Shown here piece after piece: positions 17,478 through 25,394 of a stretch of DNA of 64,000 nucleotides. The stretch lies in the NCBI RefSeq assembly GCF_900177725.1, contig NZ_FXAT01000022.1:1-64000 (forward strand), given 5' to 3'. Both the position numbers and the translations under genes were made by a program. The notes under the pieces are model-generated. The model saw nothing but the letters and a program-made list of their open reading frames with translations. It did not search any database and had not been told where the DNA came from. This DNA comes from Paraburkholderia susongensis (GTDB taxonomy: Bacteria > Pseudomonadota > Gammaproteobacteria > Burkholderiales > Burkholderiaceae). Within the stretch, counting starts at the first letter, position 1; each line of letters opens with the position of its first letter.

Positions 17478-19169
17478 TCAGCGCAGATCCGGAAAGTCCT
17501 CTTCCCAGTACTCGTCAGGCAAACGCGCGGGTTCGGCCGCGCGCTCCATTTCACGGCGCCGCAATTCGACGCGGCGAATCTTGCCGGAGATCGTCTTCGG
17601 CAGTTCGCTGAATTGCAGACGGCGAATCCGCTTGTACGGCGCGAGCTTTTCGCGCGAGAACGCGAACACCGCGCGCGCGAGTTCGGGTCCGGCCTCGTAG
17701 CCCTGGCGTACGGTGACGAACGCCTTCGGCACCGACAAACGCACGGCGTCGGCGCTCGGCACGACAGCCGCCTCGCCGATCGCCTCGTGCTCGATCAGCA
17801 CGCTTTCGAGTTCGAACGGGCTCAGCCGGTAGTCGGACGATTTGAATACGTCATCGGCGCGGCCGACGTACACGTAGTAGCCGTCGTCGCGGCGCAGCGC
17901 GACATCGGACGTGCGATAGAAACCGTTGCGCATGGCCTGGGTGGTCGCGGTCGCGTTGTTCGCATAGCCGGTCATGAGACCGAGCGGACGCTCGGCAAGC
18001 GGCAGCGCGATTTCGCCTTCGGTGACGGGCTGATCGTCGGCGTCGAGCAGTTCGATCCGGTAGCCCGGCAGCGGGCGGCCCATCGAGCCGGGCACGACCG
18101 GCTGCCCCGGCGAGTTGCCGATCTGGCAGGTGGTTTCGGTCTGGCCGAAGCCGTCGCGAATCGTGATGCCCCACGCGTGCTTCACGCGCTCGATGATCTC
18201 GGGATTGAGCGGCTCGCCCGCGCCGACGATCTCGCGCAGCTTCACCGGATAATCGGCGAGACGCTCCTGCACGAGCATGCGCCAGACGGTCGGCGGCGCG
18301 CACAGCGTGCTCACGTTGAAGCGTACGAGCGCATTGAGCGTGTCTTTCGGCACGAAGCGCGCGAAGTTGAACACGAACACGCAGGCCTGTGCGTTCCACG
18401 GCGCGAAGAAACAGCTCCATGCGTGCTTGGCCCAGCCCGGCGAACTGATGTTCCAATGAATGTCGCCCGGTTGCAGACCGATCCAGTACATCGTCGACAG
18501 ATGCCCGACCGGATAGCTCTCGTGCGTGTGCTCGACGAGCTTCGGCTTCGACGTGGTGCCGGACGTGAAATACAGCAGCAGCGGATCGCTCGCGCGCGTG
18601 ACGCCATCCGGCGTGAATTGCGGCGACGCGTCGCGGGCGGCGGCGAGATCGGTCCAGCCATCGCGCGCCGCGCCGACCGAGAAGCGCGTGAGCGGCACGT
18701 CGAGCGTGTCGAATTTGCCCAGCTCCGCGCTATCGGCCACGACGAACTTCGCGCCGCCGATCTGCACGCGGTCGCGCACGTCGTCGGCGGAAAGCTGGGT
18801 GGTGGCGGGCAGCACGATCGCGCCGAGCTTCATCGCCGCGAGCATCACGTCCCACAGTTCGACGCGGTTCGGCAGCATCAGCAGCACGCGGTCGCCACGG
18901 CCGACACCCGCGCCGCGCAGAAAGTTCGCCATGCGCGAAGAGCGCTCCGACATCTGTGCGTAGGAGAGGCGCAGGCCGTCGCTCGCGGGATCGTCGACGA
19001 TCCACAGCGCAGGGTTGTCGTTGCCGAGCGCGATCGTGTCGAAGTAGTCGAGCGCCCAGTTGAATTCGCCCAGCGCCGGCCATGCGAATTCGCGATACGC
19101 GCGGTCGTAGTCGGTCCTGTGGCGCAATAGCAGATCGCGCGCTTCGAGAAAGCCTTTCGCTGCTGTCAT
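17478..19169 (-). CDS. Acyl-CoA synthetase (AMP-forming), acetyl/medium-chain type
   Basis: A 563-aa ANL-superfamily ligase, which activates a carboxylate with ATP and joins it to CoA. Visible motifs: P-loop LLYFTSGTTSKPKLVEH, A5-type DGFGQTETTCQIGN, YRTSDVALRRDDGYYVYVGRADDVFKSSDYRLSP and the C-terminal catalytic-lysine motif LPKTISGKIRR. ATG 19169 follows CAGGAGACAACG; the 78-residue upstream extension of the frame is unrelated. It sits between the acyl-CoA dehydrogenase and mmsA. The substrate may be isobutyrate, propionate or another branched acid (inference). Confidence 0.92.
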   Translation of the reverse strand: MTAAKGFLEARDLLLRHRTDYDRAYREFAWPALGEFNWALDYFDTIALGNDNPALWIVDDPASDGLRLSYAQMSERSSRMANFLRGAGVGRGDRVLLMLPNRVELWDVMLAAMKLGAIVLPATTQLSADDVRDRVQIGGAKFVVADSAELGKFDTLDVPLTRFSVGAARDGWTDLAAARDASPQFTPDGVTRASDPLLLYFTSGTTSKPKLVEHTHESYPVGHLSTMYWIGLQPGDIHWNISSPGWAKHAWSCFFAPWNAQACVFVFNFARFVPKDTLNALVRFNVSTLCAPPTVWRMLVQERLADYPVKLREIVGAGEPLNPEIIERVKHAWGITIRDGFGQTETTCQIGNSPGQPVVPGSMGRPLPGYRIELLDADDQPVTEGEIALPLAERPLGLMTGYANNATATTQAMRNGFYRTSDVALRRDDGYYVYVGRADDVFKSSDYRLSPFELESVLIEHEAIGEAAVVPSADAVRLSVPKAFVTVRQGYEAGPELARAVFAFSREKLAPYKRIRRLQFSELPKTISGKIRRVELRRREMERAAEPARLPDEYWEEDFPDLR

Positions 19170-19386
19170 CGTTGTCTCCTGTCGATCGGCAGGGGGCTTG
19201 GGCACCTGCTCAAGTCCCACACAAAGCTCCTGCTCCGATCCCATGCAAGATGGTTGCCGTGGGCGCGCTGTGCGCTCCGTTTTTTTGCCGGTTACCGCTG
19301 AGGTTACCTCTGAAGCTACCGCCAGGACTGCCACCGTCGTTACCGCATGCTCGCCGCGAATCACCAGCGGCCAGGCTATTTTGCGC

Positions 19387-20520
19387 TCAAACGTGACGCG
19401 CAATCACCATGCGTTGCACTTCGCTCGTGCCTTCGTAGATCTGCGTGATGCGCGCGTCGCGATAGTGACGCTCGACCGCGTAGTCTTCGAGGTAGCCATA
19501 GCCGCCGTGAATCTGGATCGCGTTCGAGCAGATTTCCTCGGCCAGCTCCGAGGCGAACAGCTTCGCCTGCGACGCTTCCGACAGACACGGCCGCCCCGCC
19601 GAGCGCAGCCGCGCCGCGTGATGCACGAGCAGGCGCGCGGCGGAGAGGCGCGTCGCCATATCCGCGAGCATGTTGGCGATCGTCTGATGGTCCTTGAGCG
19701 GCTTGCCGAACTGTTCGCGCTCGCTCGCATAGCGGCGCGCGGCGTCGAATGCGGCGCGCGCGATGCCGACCGCCTGCGCCGCGATGCCGATGCGCCCGCC
19801 CTCGAGATTCGACAGCGCGATGCGCAGGCCCTCGCCCGGCTCGCCGAGCAGATTGGCTTCGGGGACCGCGCAGTTGTCGAGCGAAATCGGGCAGGTGTCG
19901 GACGCACGAATGCCGAGCTTGTGCTCAGGCCGGCCCACGTTGAAGCCCGGCGTGCCGGTCGGCACGATGAACGCCGACAGGCCGCGCTTGCCGCGTTCGG
20001 GATCGGTCACCGCGAATACGATCGCAAGACCGGCGCGCGCGCCGTTGGTCACGAACTGCTTGCTGCCGTTGAGAATCCATTGCCCATCGCGCAGCACGGC
20101 GCGGGTGCGCAGATTGTTCGCCTCGGAGCCCGCCTGCGGCTCGGTCAGACAGAATGCGCCGATCGTGCGGCCGCTCGCGAGATCGTGCAGATAGCGGTCT
20201 TTCTGCGCGGCGCTGCCGAAGTTGAGAATCGGCCCGCAGCCAACCGAATTGTGCACACTCATGAGCGTGGCGCACGCGGCGCAGCCGGCCGCGATTTCTT
20301 CGAGCGCGAGCGCGTAAGCGACGTAGTCGGTGTACGAGCCGCCCCACTCGGGCGGCACGATCATGCCGAGAAAACCCAGTTCGCCCATCTGCGCGACGAC
20401 CTCGGCGGGCAGTTGCGCGTCGCGATCCCATTGCGCCGCGTGCGGCGCGAGACGCTCGGTCGCGAAGTCGCGCGCGGCGTCGCGGATCATCCGTTGTTCG
20501 TCGGTGTAGAAGCTGTCCAT
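19387..20520 (-). CDS. Acyl-CoA dehydrogenase, probable isobutyryl-CoA dehydrogenase
   Basis: A 377-aa FAD flavoenzyme of the acyl-CoA dehydrogenase family. Signatures include FCLTEPQAGSEANNLRTRA, GSKQFVTNGARAG, IQIHGGYGYLEDYAVERHYRDARI and the catalytic glutamate in QIYEGTSEVQRM. As the first gene of the valine cluster it would oxidise isobutyryl-CoA to methacrylyl-CoA. ATG 20520 is preceded by ACAGGACGCAGTC. It is divergent from an AraC regulator, with a direct-repeat-bearing intergenic region in between. Confidence 0.93.
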   Translation of the reverse strand: MDSFYTDEQRMIRDAARDFATERLAPHAAQWDRDAQLPAEVVAQMGELGFLGMIVPPEWGGSYTDYVAYALALEEIAAGCAACATLMSVHNSVGCGPILNFGSAAQKDRYLHDLASGRTIGAFCLTEPQAGSEANNLRTRAVLRDGQWILNGSKQFVTNGARAGLAIVFAVTDPERGKRGLSAFIVPTGTPGFNVGRPEHKLGIRASDTCPISLDNCAVPEANLLGEPGEGLRIALSNLEGGRIGIAAQAVGIARAAFDAARRYASEREQFGKPLKDHQTIANMLADMATRLSAARLLVHHAARLRSAGRPCLSEASQAKLFASELAEEICSNAIQIHGGYGYLEDYAVERHYRDARITQIYEGTSEVQRMVIARHV

Positions 20521-20670
20521 GACTGCGTCCTGTTGTGTGCAGACGAGGCTGCGGGCGATGGCCGCGCTCGCTGGCGCCCATTGCCGCCGCTGATCGCTCG
20601 TTACTGATTGCTCGTTGCTGCAAGTGTAGGCAAGCGGCCCGCGACGCTCGATGCTCGCTGCGCTCATTGT

Positions 20671-20774
20671 TGCTGAGCGCTTTTGCCATACTGCTACCAT
20701 GCGTGTGCCTGCAGCCCCGCTATTTCTGGGGGTTTTGCCTACCCTCGACAACCTGCTGCTGAGCGCTTTTGCCA
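20671..20774. promoter_or_regulatory. 18-bp perfect direct repeat, candidate AraC-type operator
   Basis: TGCTGAGCGCTTTTGCCA occurs at 20671-20688 and again at 20757-20774, 86 bp apart (about eight helical turns). Both copies are between the divergent acyl-CoA dehydrogenase (start 20520) and the AraC regulator (start 20801). AraC-family activators commonly bind direct repeats, so these are candidate sites for the neighbouring regulator. Confidence 0.6.
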
Positions 20775-20800
20775 GATCGACCGGACTCCCTTACCCAGAC

Positions 20801-21838
20801 ATGAAAAGCGACAAAGGCACGATTTCCGTCAGTCTCGTCGAGGAAACGCTCGCGCTCGCGCGGGCACGCGGCCTCGATGCGCTGCCGCTCGCCGAAGCCG
20901 CGGGCATCGCCGCGCCGATGCTCGCGTCGCCGAAAAGCCGCGTGTCGTCGGCGCAATACGGCGCGCTGTGGGCCGGCATCGCGCGCGCACTCGACGACGA
21001 ATTCTTCGGCCAGGACTCGCATCCGATGAAAAGCGGCAGCTTCATCGCGATGACGCAGATGGCGCTCGGCGCGCGCAACGGCGCGCAGGCGCTCGCGCGC
21101 GCGGTCGGCTTCATGCGGCTCGTGCTCGACGACCTCGGCGCGACGATCGAAACGCACGCGCAGCACGTGCGGCTCAAATTCGTCGAACGCGAAGGCGCGG
21201 CCGCGCCGGCGATGTTCGCGTACGCGACGTATTTCATCCTCGTCTACGGGCTCGTGTGCTGGCTCGTCGGACGGCGCATTCCGTTGCTCGAAGCGCGCTT
21301 TCGCTGCGCCGCGCCTCCCGCCGCGCACGAATACGAGCTGATGTTCTGCGAGCGGATGCATTTCGGCGAGCCCGAGTCGTATGTCGACCTCGAACCCGCC
21401 TTTCTCGAACTGCCCGTGATCCAGACCACGCGCTCGGCGCGCGCGTTTCTGCGCGATGCGCCCGGCAGCTTCATCGTCAAATACCGCAATGCCGGCTCGC
21501 TCGCCGCGCGCGTGCGCAAGGCGCTGCGCGCGCTGCCGACGGCGAACTGGCCTGCCGCCGATCAGATGGCCGCGCGCCTGCATGTCGCCGAGGCCACGAT
21601 GCGGCGGCATCTGAAGCAGGAAGGCTATACGTATCAGTCGATCAAGGACGCGCTGCGGCGCGACATCGCGATTGAGCAATTGCAGCGCACGCACCGCACG
21701 ATCGCCGACATCGCCAACGCGGTCGGCTTTGCGGAACCGAGCGCGTTTCATCGCGCGTTTCGCAAGTGGACCGGCATGCGGCCGGCCGACTATCGCCCGG
21801 CCAGGGGCGATTTCACGCGCCGCGCGGAATCGGACTAA
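20801..21838 (+). CDS. AraC-family regulator, candidate regulator of the valine cluster
   Basis: A 345-aa protein. The N-terminal 200 residues match the arabinose-binding-like (PF12625-type) sensor found in OruR/ArgR-like regulators. The C-terminal 100 residues are the AraC DNA-binding domain (MAARLHVAEATMRRHLKQEGYTYQSIKDALRRDIAIE, then ADIANAVGFAEPSAFHRAFRKWTGMRPADYR). The start at ATG 20801 is chosen because the upstream frame overlaps the direct repeats. In Pseudomonas, mmsAB is activated by the AraC-family MmsR. The divergent position here suggests the same job, though orthology was not tested. Confidence 0.87.
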   Translation: MKSDKGTISVSLVEETLALARARGLDALPLAEAAGIAAPMLASPKSRVSSAQYGALWAGIARALDDEFFGQDSHPMKSGSFIAMTQMALGARNGAQALARAVGFMRLVLDDLGATIETHAQHVRLKFVEREGAAAPAMFAYATYFILVYGLVCWLVGRRIPLLEARFRCAAPPAAHEYELMFCERMHFGEPESYVDLEPAFLELPVIQTTRSARAFLRDAPGSFIVKYRNAGSLAARVRKALRALPTANWPAADQMAARLHVAEATMRRHLKQEGYTYQSIKDALRRDIAIEQLQRTHRTIADIANAVGFAEPSAFHRAFRKWTGMRPADYRPARGDFTRRAESD

Positions 21839-21923
21839 GCTTTAAGCAACAACGGGCCAGCCTTGATCGAGGTATCGGCCCGCGCCCGCCCAGCATCATC
21901 GGCGAGCGCGGCGGCCGTCGGCG

Positions 21924-23603
21924 ATGAACACGTATCCGCGTCTCCCGCTCCGGCAGTCCGGTTCGCGCAGCCCACCTGGCCAAGGCGGTGCGGCGCGCCG
22001 GTTGATGCGCGCCATAGGCGCGCGCGGTCGGCTGTTGCCGGTTGGGCTGGCATTTGCGTCGGTTTTGGCGTTGCTGTCCGGGTTCGCATCCGGGTTCGCG
22101 GCGCGCGAAGGCCTCGCGCCGGTGCAAGCGGCCAATGCCGCCACGGTCGCGGCGGCAACCGCGAACAGCGTCGTCGTGATTCCGGTGAACGGCGCGATCG
22201 GACCGGCCAGCGCCGATTTCATCGTGCGCGGCCTGCAACGCGCCGCGAGCCAGCGCGCGCAGCTCGCGGTGCTGCAGCTCGATACGCCGGGCGGGCTCGA
22301 TACGTCGATGCGGCAAATCATCAAGGCAATACTCGGCTCTCCGGTGCCGGTCGCGACCTTCATCGCACCGAGCGGCGCGCGGGCGGCCAGTGCGGGCACC
22401 TACATCGTCTACGCGAGCCATATCGCGGCGATGGCGCCGGGCACCAATCTCGGCGCCGCGACGCCGATCGAGATGGGGATCGGCGGGGCCGAGCCGCCTT
22501 CCGGCGGTGGTGCGCCGGGCTTGCCGGATATGCGCGGCATGACAGGCGGCGCGTCCGGGCCTTCGGCGCCGGGTTCCTCGGCATCGGAGCCTTCGGCGTC
22601 CGGATCTGCTTCGGCATCAGCATCCGCCTCAGGCGCCGCAGCCGCTCTCCCTCTTGACACCCAATCGACCGAACTGCGCAAGCAGGTCCACGACGCGGCC
22701 GCCTACATCCGCGGCCTCGCGCAGATGCGCGGGCGCAACGCCGACTGGGCCGAGCGCGCGGTCCGTGAAGCGGTGAGCCTGTCCGACGAGGAAGCGCTCG
22801 CGCAGCACGTCATCGACGTGGTCGCGCGCGATGTGCCCGACCTGCTGCGCCAGGTGAACGGCCGCACGATCGCGACGAGCACCGGCAGCGTCACGCTGCA
22901 CACCGCCCACGCGCCGCTCGTCGTGCTCGAACCCGACTGGCGCAGCCGCTTTCTCGCCGTCATCACCGATCCGAGCGTGGCACTGATCCTGCTGATGATC
23001 GGCATGTACGGCCTGTTCTTCGAATTCGCGAATCCGGGCTTCGTGCTGCCTGGCGTGGTCGGCGCGATCAGCCTGCTGCTCGGCCTGTTCGCGATGCAGA
23101 TGCTGCCCGTGAGCTATGTCGGCCTCGGGCTCGTCTTTCTCGGCATCGCGTTCCTGATCGGCGAAGCGTTCTTGCCGACCTTCGGCTCGCTCGGCTTCGG
23201 CGGCGTGGTCGCGTTCGTGATCGGCGCGATGATGCTGATGGACACCGACGTGCCCGGCTATGGCATCCCGCTGCCGCTGATCGCGGCGGTGGTCGTGTTC
23301 AGCGTCGCGTTCGTGCTCGGGGTGTCGCAGCTCGCGTTGCGCGCGCGGCGGCGGCCGGTCGTGACGGGCTCCGAGGCGCTGATCGGCTGCGTCGGCGTAG
23401 TGCTGGACGGCGGCTTGCTGCCCGAGAACCCAACGGGCGGCATGCTGGGAGGCTGGGCCCGCGTGCACGGCGAGCGCTGGCGCGTGTCGAGCACGGCGCC
23501 GGCCGCGGCGGGCCAAAGCGTGCGCGTCACCGCGCGGCACGGCCTCACGCTCACCGTGGTGCCCGTCACGCCGCTCGACGCACTGGAAGGAGAACGTTCA
23601 TGA
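21924..23603 (+). CDS. NfeD-family membrane serine protease (long form)
   Basis: A 559-aa protein. A signal/anchor helix (residues 35-60) precedes a ClpP-class periplasmic protease domain (VVVIPVNGAIGPASADFI, LQLDTPGGLDTSMRQIIKAI, and the catalytic serine in FIAPSGARAASAGTYIVYAS). Four C-terminal membrane helices and an OB-like NfeD domain (from TGSEALIGCVGVVLDGG) follow. Residues about 190-235 are a Pro/Ser/Ala low-complexity insert. In this family the protease cleaves the partner slipin. The stop overlaps the slipin ATG by 4 bp, confirming the operon. Confidence 0.92.
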   Translation: MNTYPRLPLRQSGSRSPPGQGGAARRLMRAIGARGRLLPVGLAFASVLALLSGFASGFAAREGLAPVQAANAATVAAATANSVVVIPVNGAIGPASADFIVRGLQRAASQRAQLAVLQLDTPGGLDTSMRQIIKAILGSPVPVATFIAPSGARAASAGTYIVYASHIAAMAPGTNLGAATPIEMGIGGAEPPSGGGAPGLPDMRGMTGGASGPSAPGSSASEPSASGSASASASASGAAAALPLDTQSTELRKQVHDAAAYIRGLAQMRGRNADWAERAVREAVSLSDEEALAQHVIDVVARDVPDLLRQVNGRTIATSTGSVTLHTAHAPLVVLEPDWRSRFLAVITDPSVALILLMIGMYGLFFEFANPGFVLPGVVGAISLLLGLFAMQMLPVSYVGLGLVFLGIAFLIGEAFLPTFGSLGFGGVVAFVIGAMMLMDTDVPGYGIPLPLIAAVVVFSVAFVLGVSQLALRARRRPVVTGSEALIGCVGVVLDGGLLPENPTGGMLGGWARVHGERWRVSSTAPAAAGQSVRVTARHGLTLTVVPVTPLDALEGERS

Positions 23604-24373
23604 TCGGCTTCACATTCGGCTTCAGCAGCATCCTGATCCTGCTCGCGGCCGTGCTGATTGCTTCATCGGTGCGGATTTTCCGCGAGTACGAACGCGGCGT
23701 GGTGTTCATGCTCGGACGCTTCTGGAAGGTCAAGGGCCCGGGGCTCGTGCTGATCATCCCGATCGTGCAGCAGGCGGTGCGCATGGATCTGCGCACCGTC
23801 GTGTTCGACGTGCCGCCGCAGGACGTCATCACGCGCGACAACGTATCGGTGAAGGTCAACGCGGTCGTGTATTTCCGCGTGGTCGATCCGGAGAAGGCGG
23901 TGATCCAGGTCGCGCGCTACTTCGAGGCAACCAGCCAGCTTTCGCAGACGACGCTGCGCGCGGTGCTCGGCAAACACGATCTCGACCAGTTGCTCTCGGA
24001 GCGCGAGCAACTCAACGCCGACATCCAGAAGGTGCTCGATGCGCAGACCGACGCGTGGGGCATCAAGGTGTCGATCGTCGAGATCAAGCACGTGGACATC
24101 AACGAAACGATGATCCGCGCGATTGCGCGCCAGGCCGAAGCCGAGCGCGAGCGGCGCGCCAAGGTGATTCACGCGGAGGGCGAATTGCAGGCGTCGCGGC
24201 AGTTGCTCGAAGCGGCACAGACGCTCGCGCAGCAGCCGCAGGCGATGCAGTTGCGCTACCTGCAAACGCTGACGACGATCGCCGCCGACAAGAATTCGAC
24301 GATCGTGTTTCCGCTGCCGATCGACCTCGTGAGCGCGGTGCTGGAGCGGTTCAGCAAACCGTCGGCGCCGTAA
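23600..24373 (+). CDS. Slipin (SPFH/stomatin-family membrane protein)
   Basis: A 257-aa protein: one N-terminal membrane helix (FSSILILLAAVLIASSVRIF), then the SPFH/band-7 domain (REYERGVVFMLGRFWKVKGPGLVLIIP, TRDNVSVKVNAVVYFRVVDPEKAV) and a C-terminal coiled coil rich in Ala/Glu/Arg. It forms oligomeric membrane scaffolds and is the usual substrate and partner of NfeD. ATG 23600 overlaps the nfeD stop (ATGA). Confidence 0.95.
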   Translation: MIGFTFGFSSILILLAAVLIASSVRIFREYERGVVFMLGRFWKVKGPGLVLIIPIVQQAVRMDLRTVVFDVPPQDVITRDNVSVKVNAVVYFRVVDPEKAVIQVARYFEATSQLSQTTLRAVLGKHDLDQLLSEREQLNADIQKVLDAQTDAWGIKVSIVEIKHVDINETMIRAIARQAEAERERRAKVIHAEGELQASRQLLEAAQTLAQQPQAMQLRYLQTLTTIAADKNSTIVFPLPIDLVSAVLERFSKPSAP

Positions 24374-24566
24374 AGCGGGGGTGTGCTGGGGATAAGCTCG
24401 TCGCGGGGCAATGCGCATGGCGGCGGGTGAATGTGATGGCGGCGCGGCAGGTGGGTGCCTTTGCGCGGTTGCCTTCGCGGGCTTACCGCGCCGCGGCAAG
24501 GTATCATCCGCCCCTTCGACACCCTCGCCGCCGCGGATCCGCGCCAAAGCAGCCGGAGCCCACACC

Positions 24567-25028
24567 ATGCCAATCTGGGTCGATGCCGACGCCTGCCCTG
24601 CCGTCGTCAAGGACATGCTCTATCGCGCCGCGCGCCGCACCGGCACGACGCTGACGCTCGTCGCCAACACGTTTCTGCGCGTGCCGCCGTCGCCGTTGAT
24701 TCGCGCGATCCAGGTGCCCGCCGGTTTCGACGCCGCCGATCAGTTGATCGTCGAGCGCGTTGCCACGGGCGACCTCGTGATTACCGCCGACATCCCGCTC
24801 GCCGCCGCCGTGCTGGCAAAAGACGCCCACGCGCTCGATCCGCGCGGCAACTGGTTCACGCCCGGCACGATCGAGGAACGGCTGCGCATGCGCTCGATGC
24901 TCGACCAGTTGCGCTCGAGCGGCGTCGACACGGGTGGCCCTGCCGCGTTCAGCCCACGCGACGGCAAGACGTTCGCGGGCGAACTGGATCGGTGGCTCGC
25001 GCGTAATGCGCCGGGCGCTGCGCACTGA
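24567..25028 (+). CDS. YaiI/YqxD-family (UPF0178) protein
   Basis: A 153-aa cytosolic protein of the YaiI/YqxD/DUF188 family, a PIN/NYN-like nuclease fold of unknown physiological role. The start MPIWVDADACPAVVKDMLYRAA and the motifs LVANTFLRVP, GDLVITADIPLAAAVL, LDPRGNWFTPGTIEERL are family-typical, with conserved Asp residues (DADACP, TADIPL). ATG 24567 is 194 bp after the slipin stop. A structured intergenic region follows. Confidence 0.9.
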   Translation: MPIWVDADACPAVVKDMLYRAARRTGTTLTLVANTFLRVPPSPLIRAIQVPAGFDAADQLIVERVATGDLVITADIPLAAAVLAKDAHALDPRGNWFTPGTIEERLRMRSMLDQLRSSGVDTGGPAAFSPRDGKTFAGELDRWLARNAPGAAH

Positions 25029-25116
25029 TGCGCCGGCACCGAACTAGCCCGGCAAAACGGCGGCTCGAACGAGAATGCCCCGCGCGGAAATTCCTGGGTA
25101 AAGTATCTCGAATGGG

Positions 25117-25245
25117 CCGCGGAAAACCGCGCATAGTCGACCGGCGACAGGTAATGCATGACAGGGGAATACGCACTGCTGTCATGTAGTTCCTGTCCGC
25201 AGGCACCCTTGTCCGCAGCACTGGTGCTGCAAACAGATCGACTAT
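25117..25245 (+). ncRNA. Candidate structured leader RNA upstream of the purine permease
   Basis: Four helices can be drawn. A 5-bp CGCGG/CCGCG hairpin with an AAAA loop lies at 25118-25131. An 8-bp closing helix pairs 25133-25140 (ATAGTCGA) with 25238-25245 (TCGACTAT). Inside it, GACAGG (25146-25151) pairs with CCTGTC (25192-25197), and nested within that CATGACAG (25157-25164) with CTGTCATG (25179-25186). Beside these sits the 7-bp GCAGCAC/GTGCTGC hairpin (25215-25230). Together they form a three-way junction about 150 nt ahead of the permease start. Its identity is unknown and the transcribed strand is assumed. Confidence 0.45.
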
Positions 25246-25347
25246 CCGAATGACTCGCGCGATTTGCATGCCGCCCATCAAACATGGTCATCCGTTGCAA
25301 AAAACACACAACACATGTCACGTTTCCAGCGCCTCGTCCGGGTGATT

Positions 25348-25363
25348 TCAGAAAGTCTTCTGA
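25348..25363 (+). promoter_or_regulatory. Small hairpin near the permease start
   Basis: TCAGAA (25348-25353) pairs with TTCTGA (25358-25363), loop AGTC, 31 bp ahead of the ATG at 25395. It could belong to the expression platform of the upstream structured element. Confidence 0.3.
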
Positions 25364-25394
25364 GCGATATAGCGCGTGGGGGAATGAAAAAATA

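Noticed and set aside
25117..25245. Known purine or NMT1 xanthine riboswitch
   Set aside because: I could not match a remembered consensus, and the element is about 150 nt from the start codon. It is kept only as an unnamed structured RNA.
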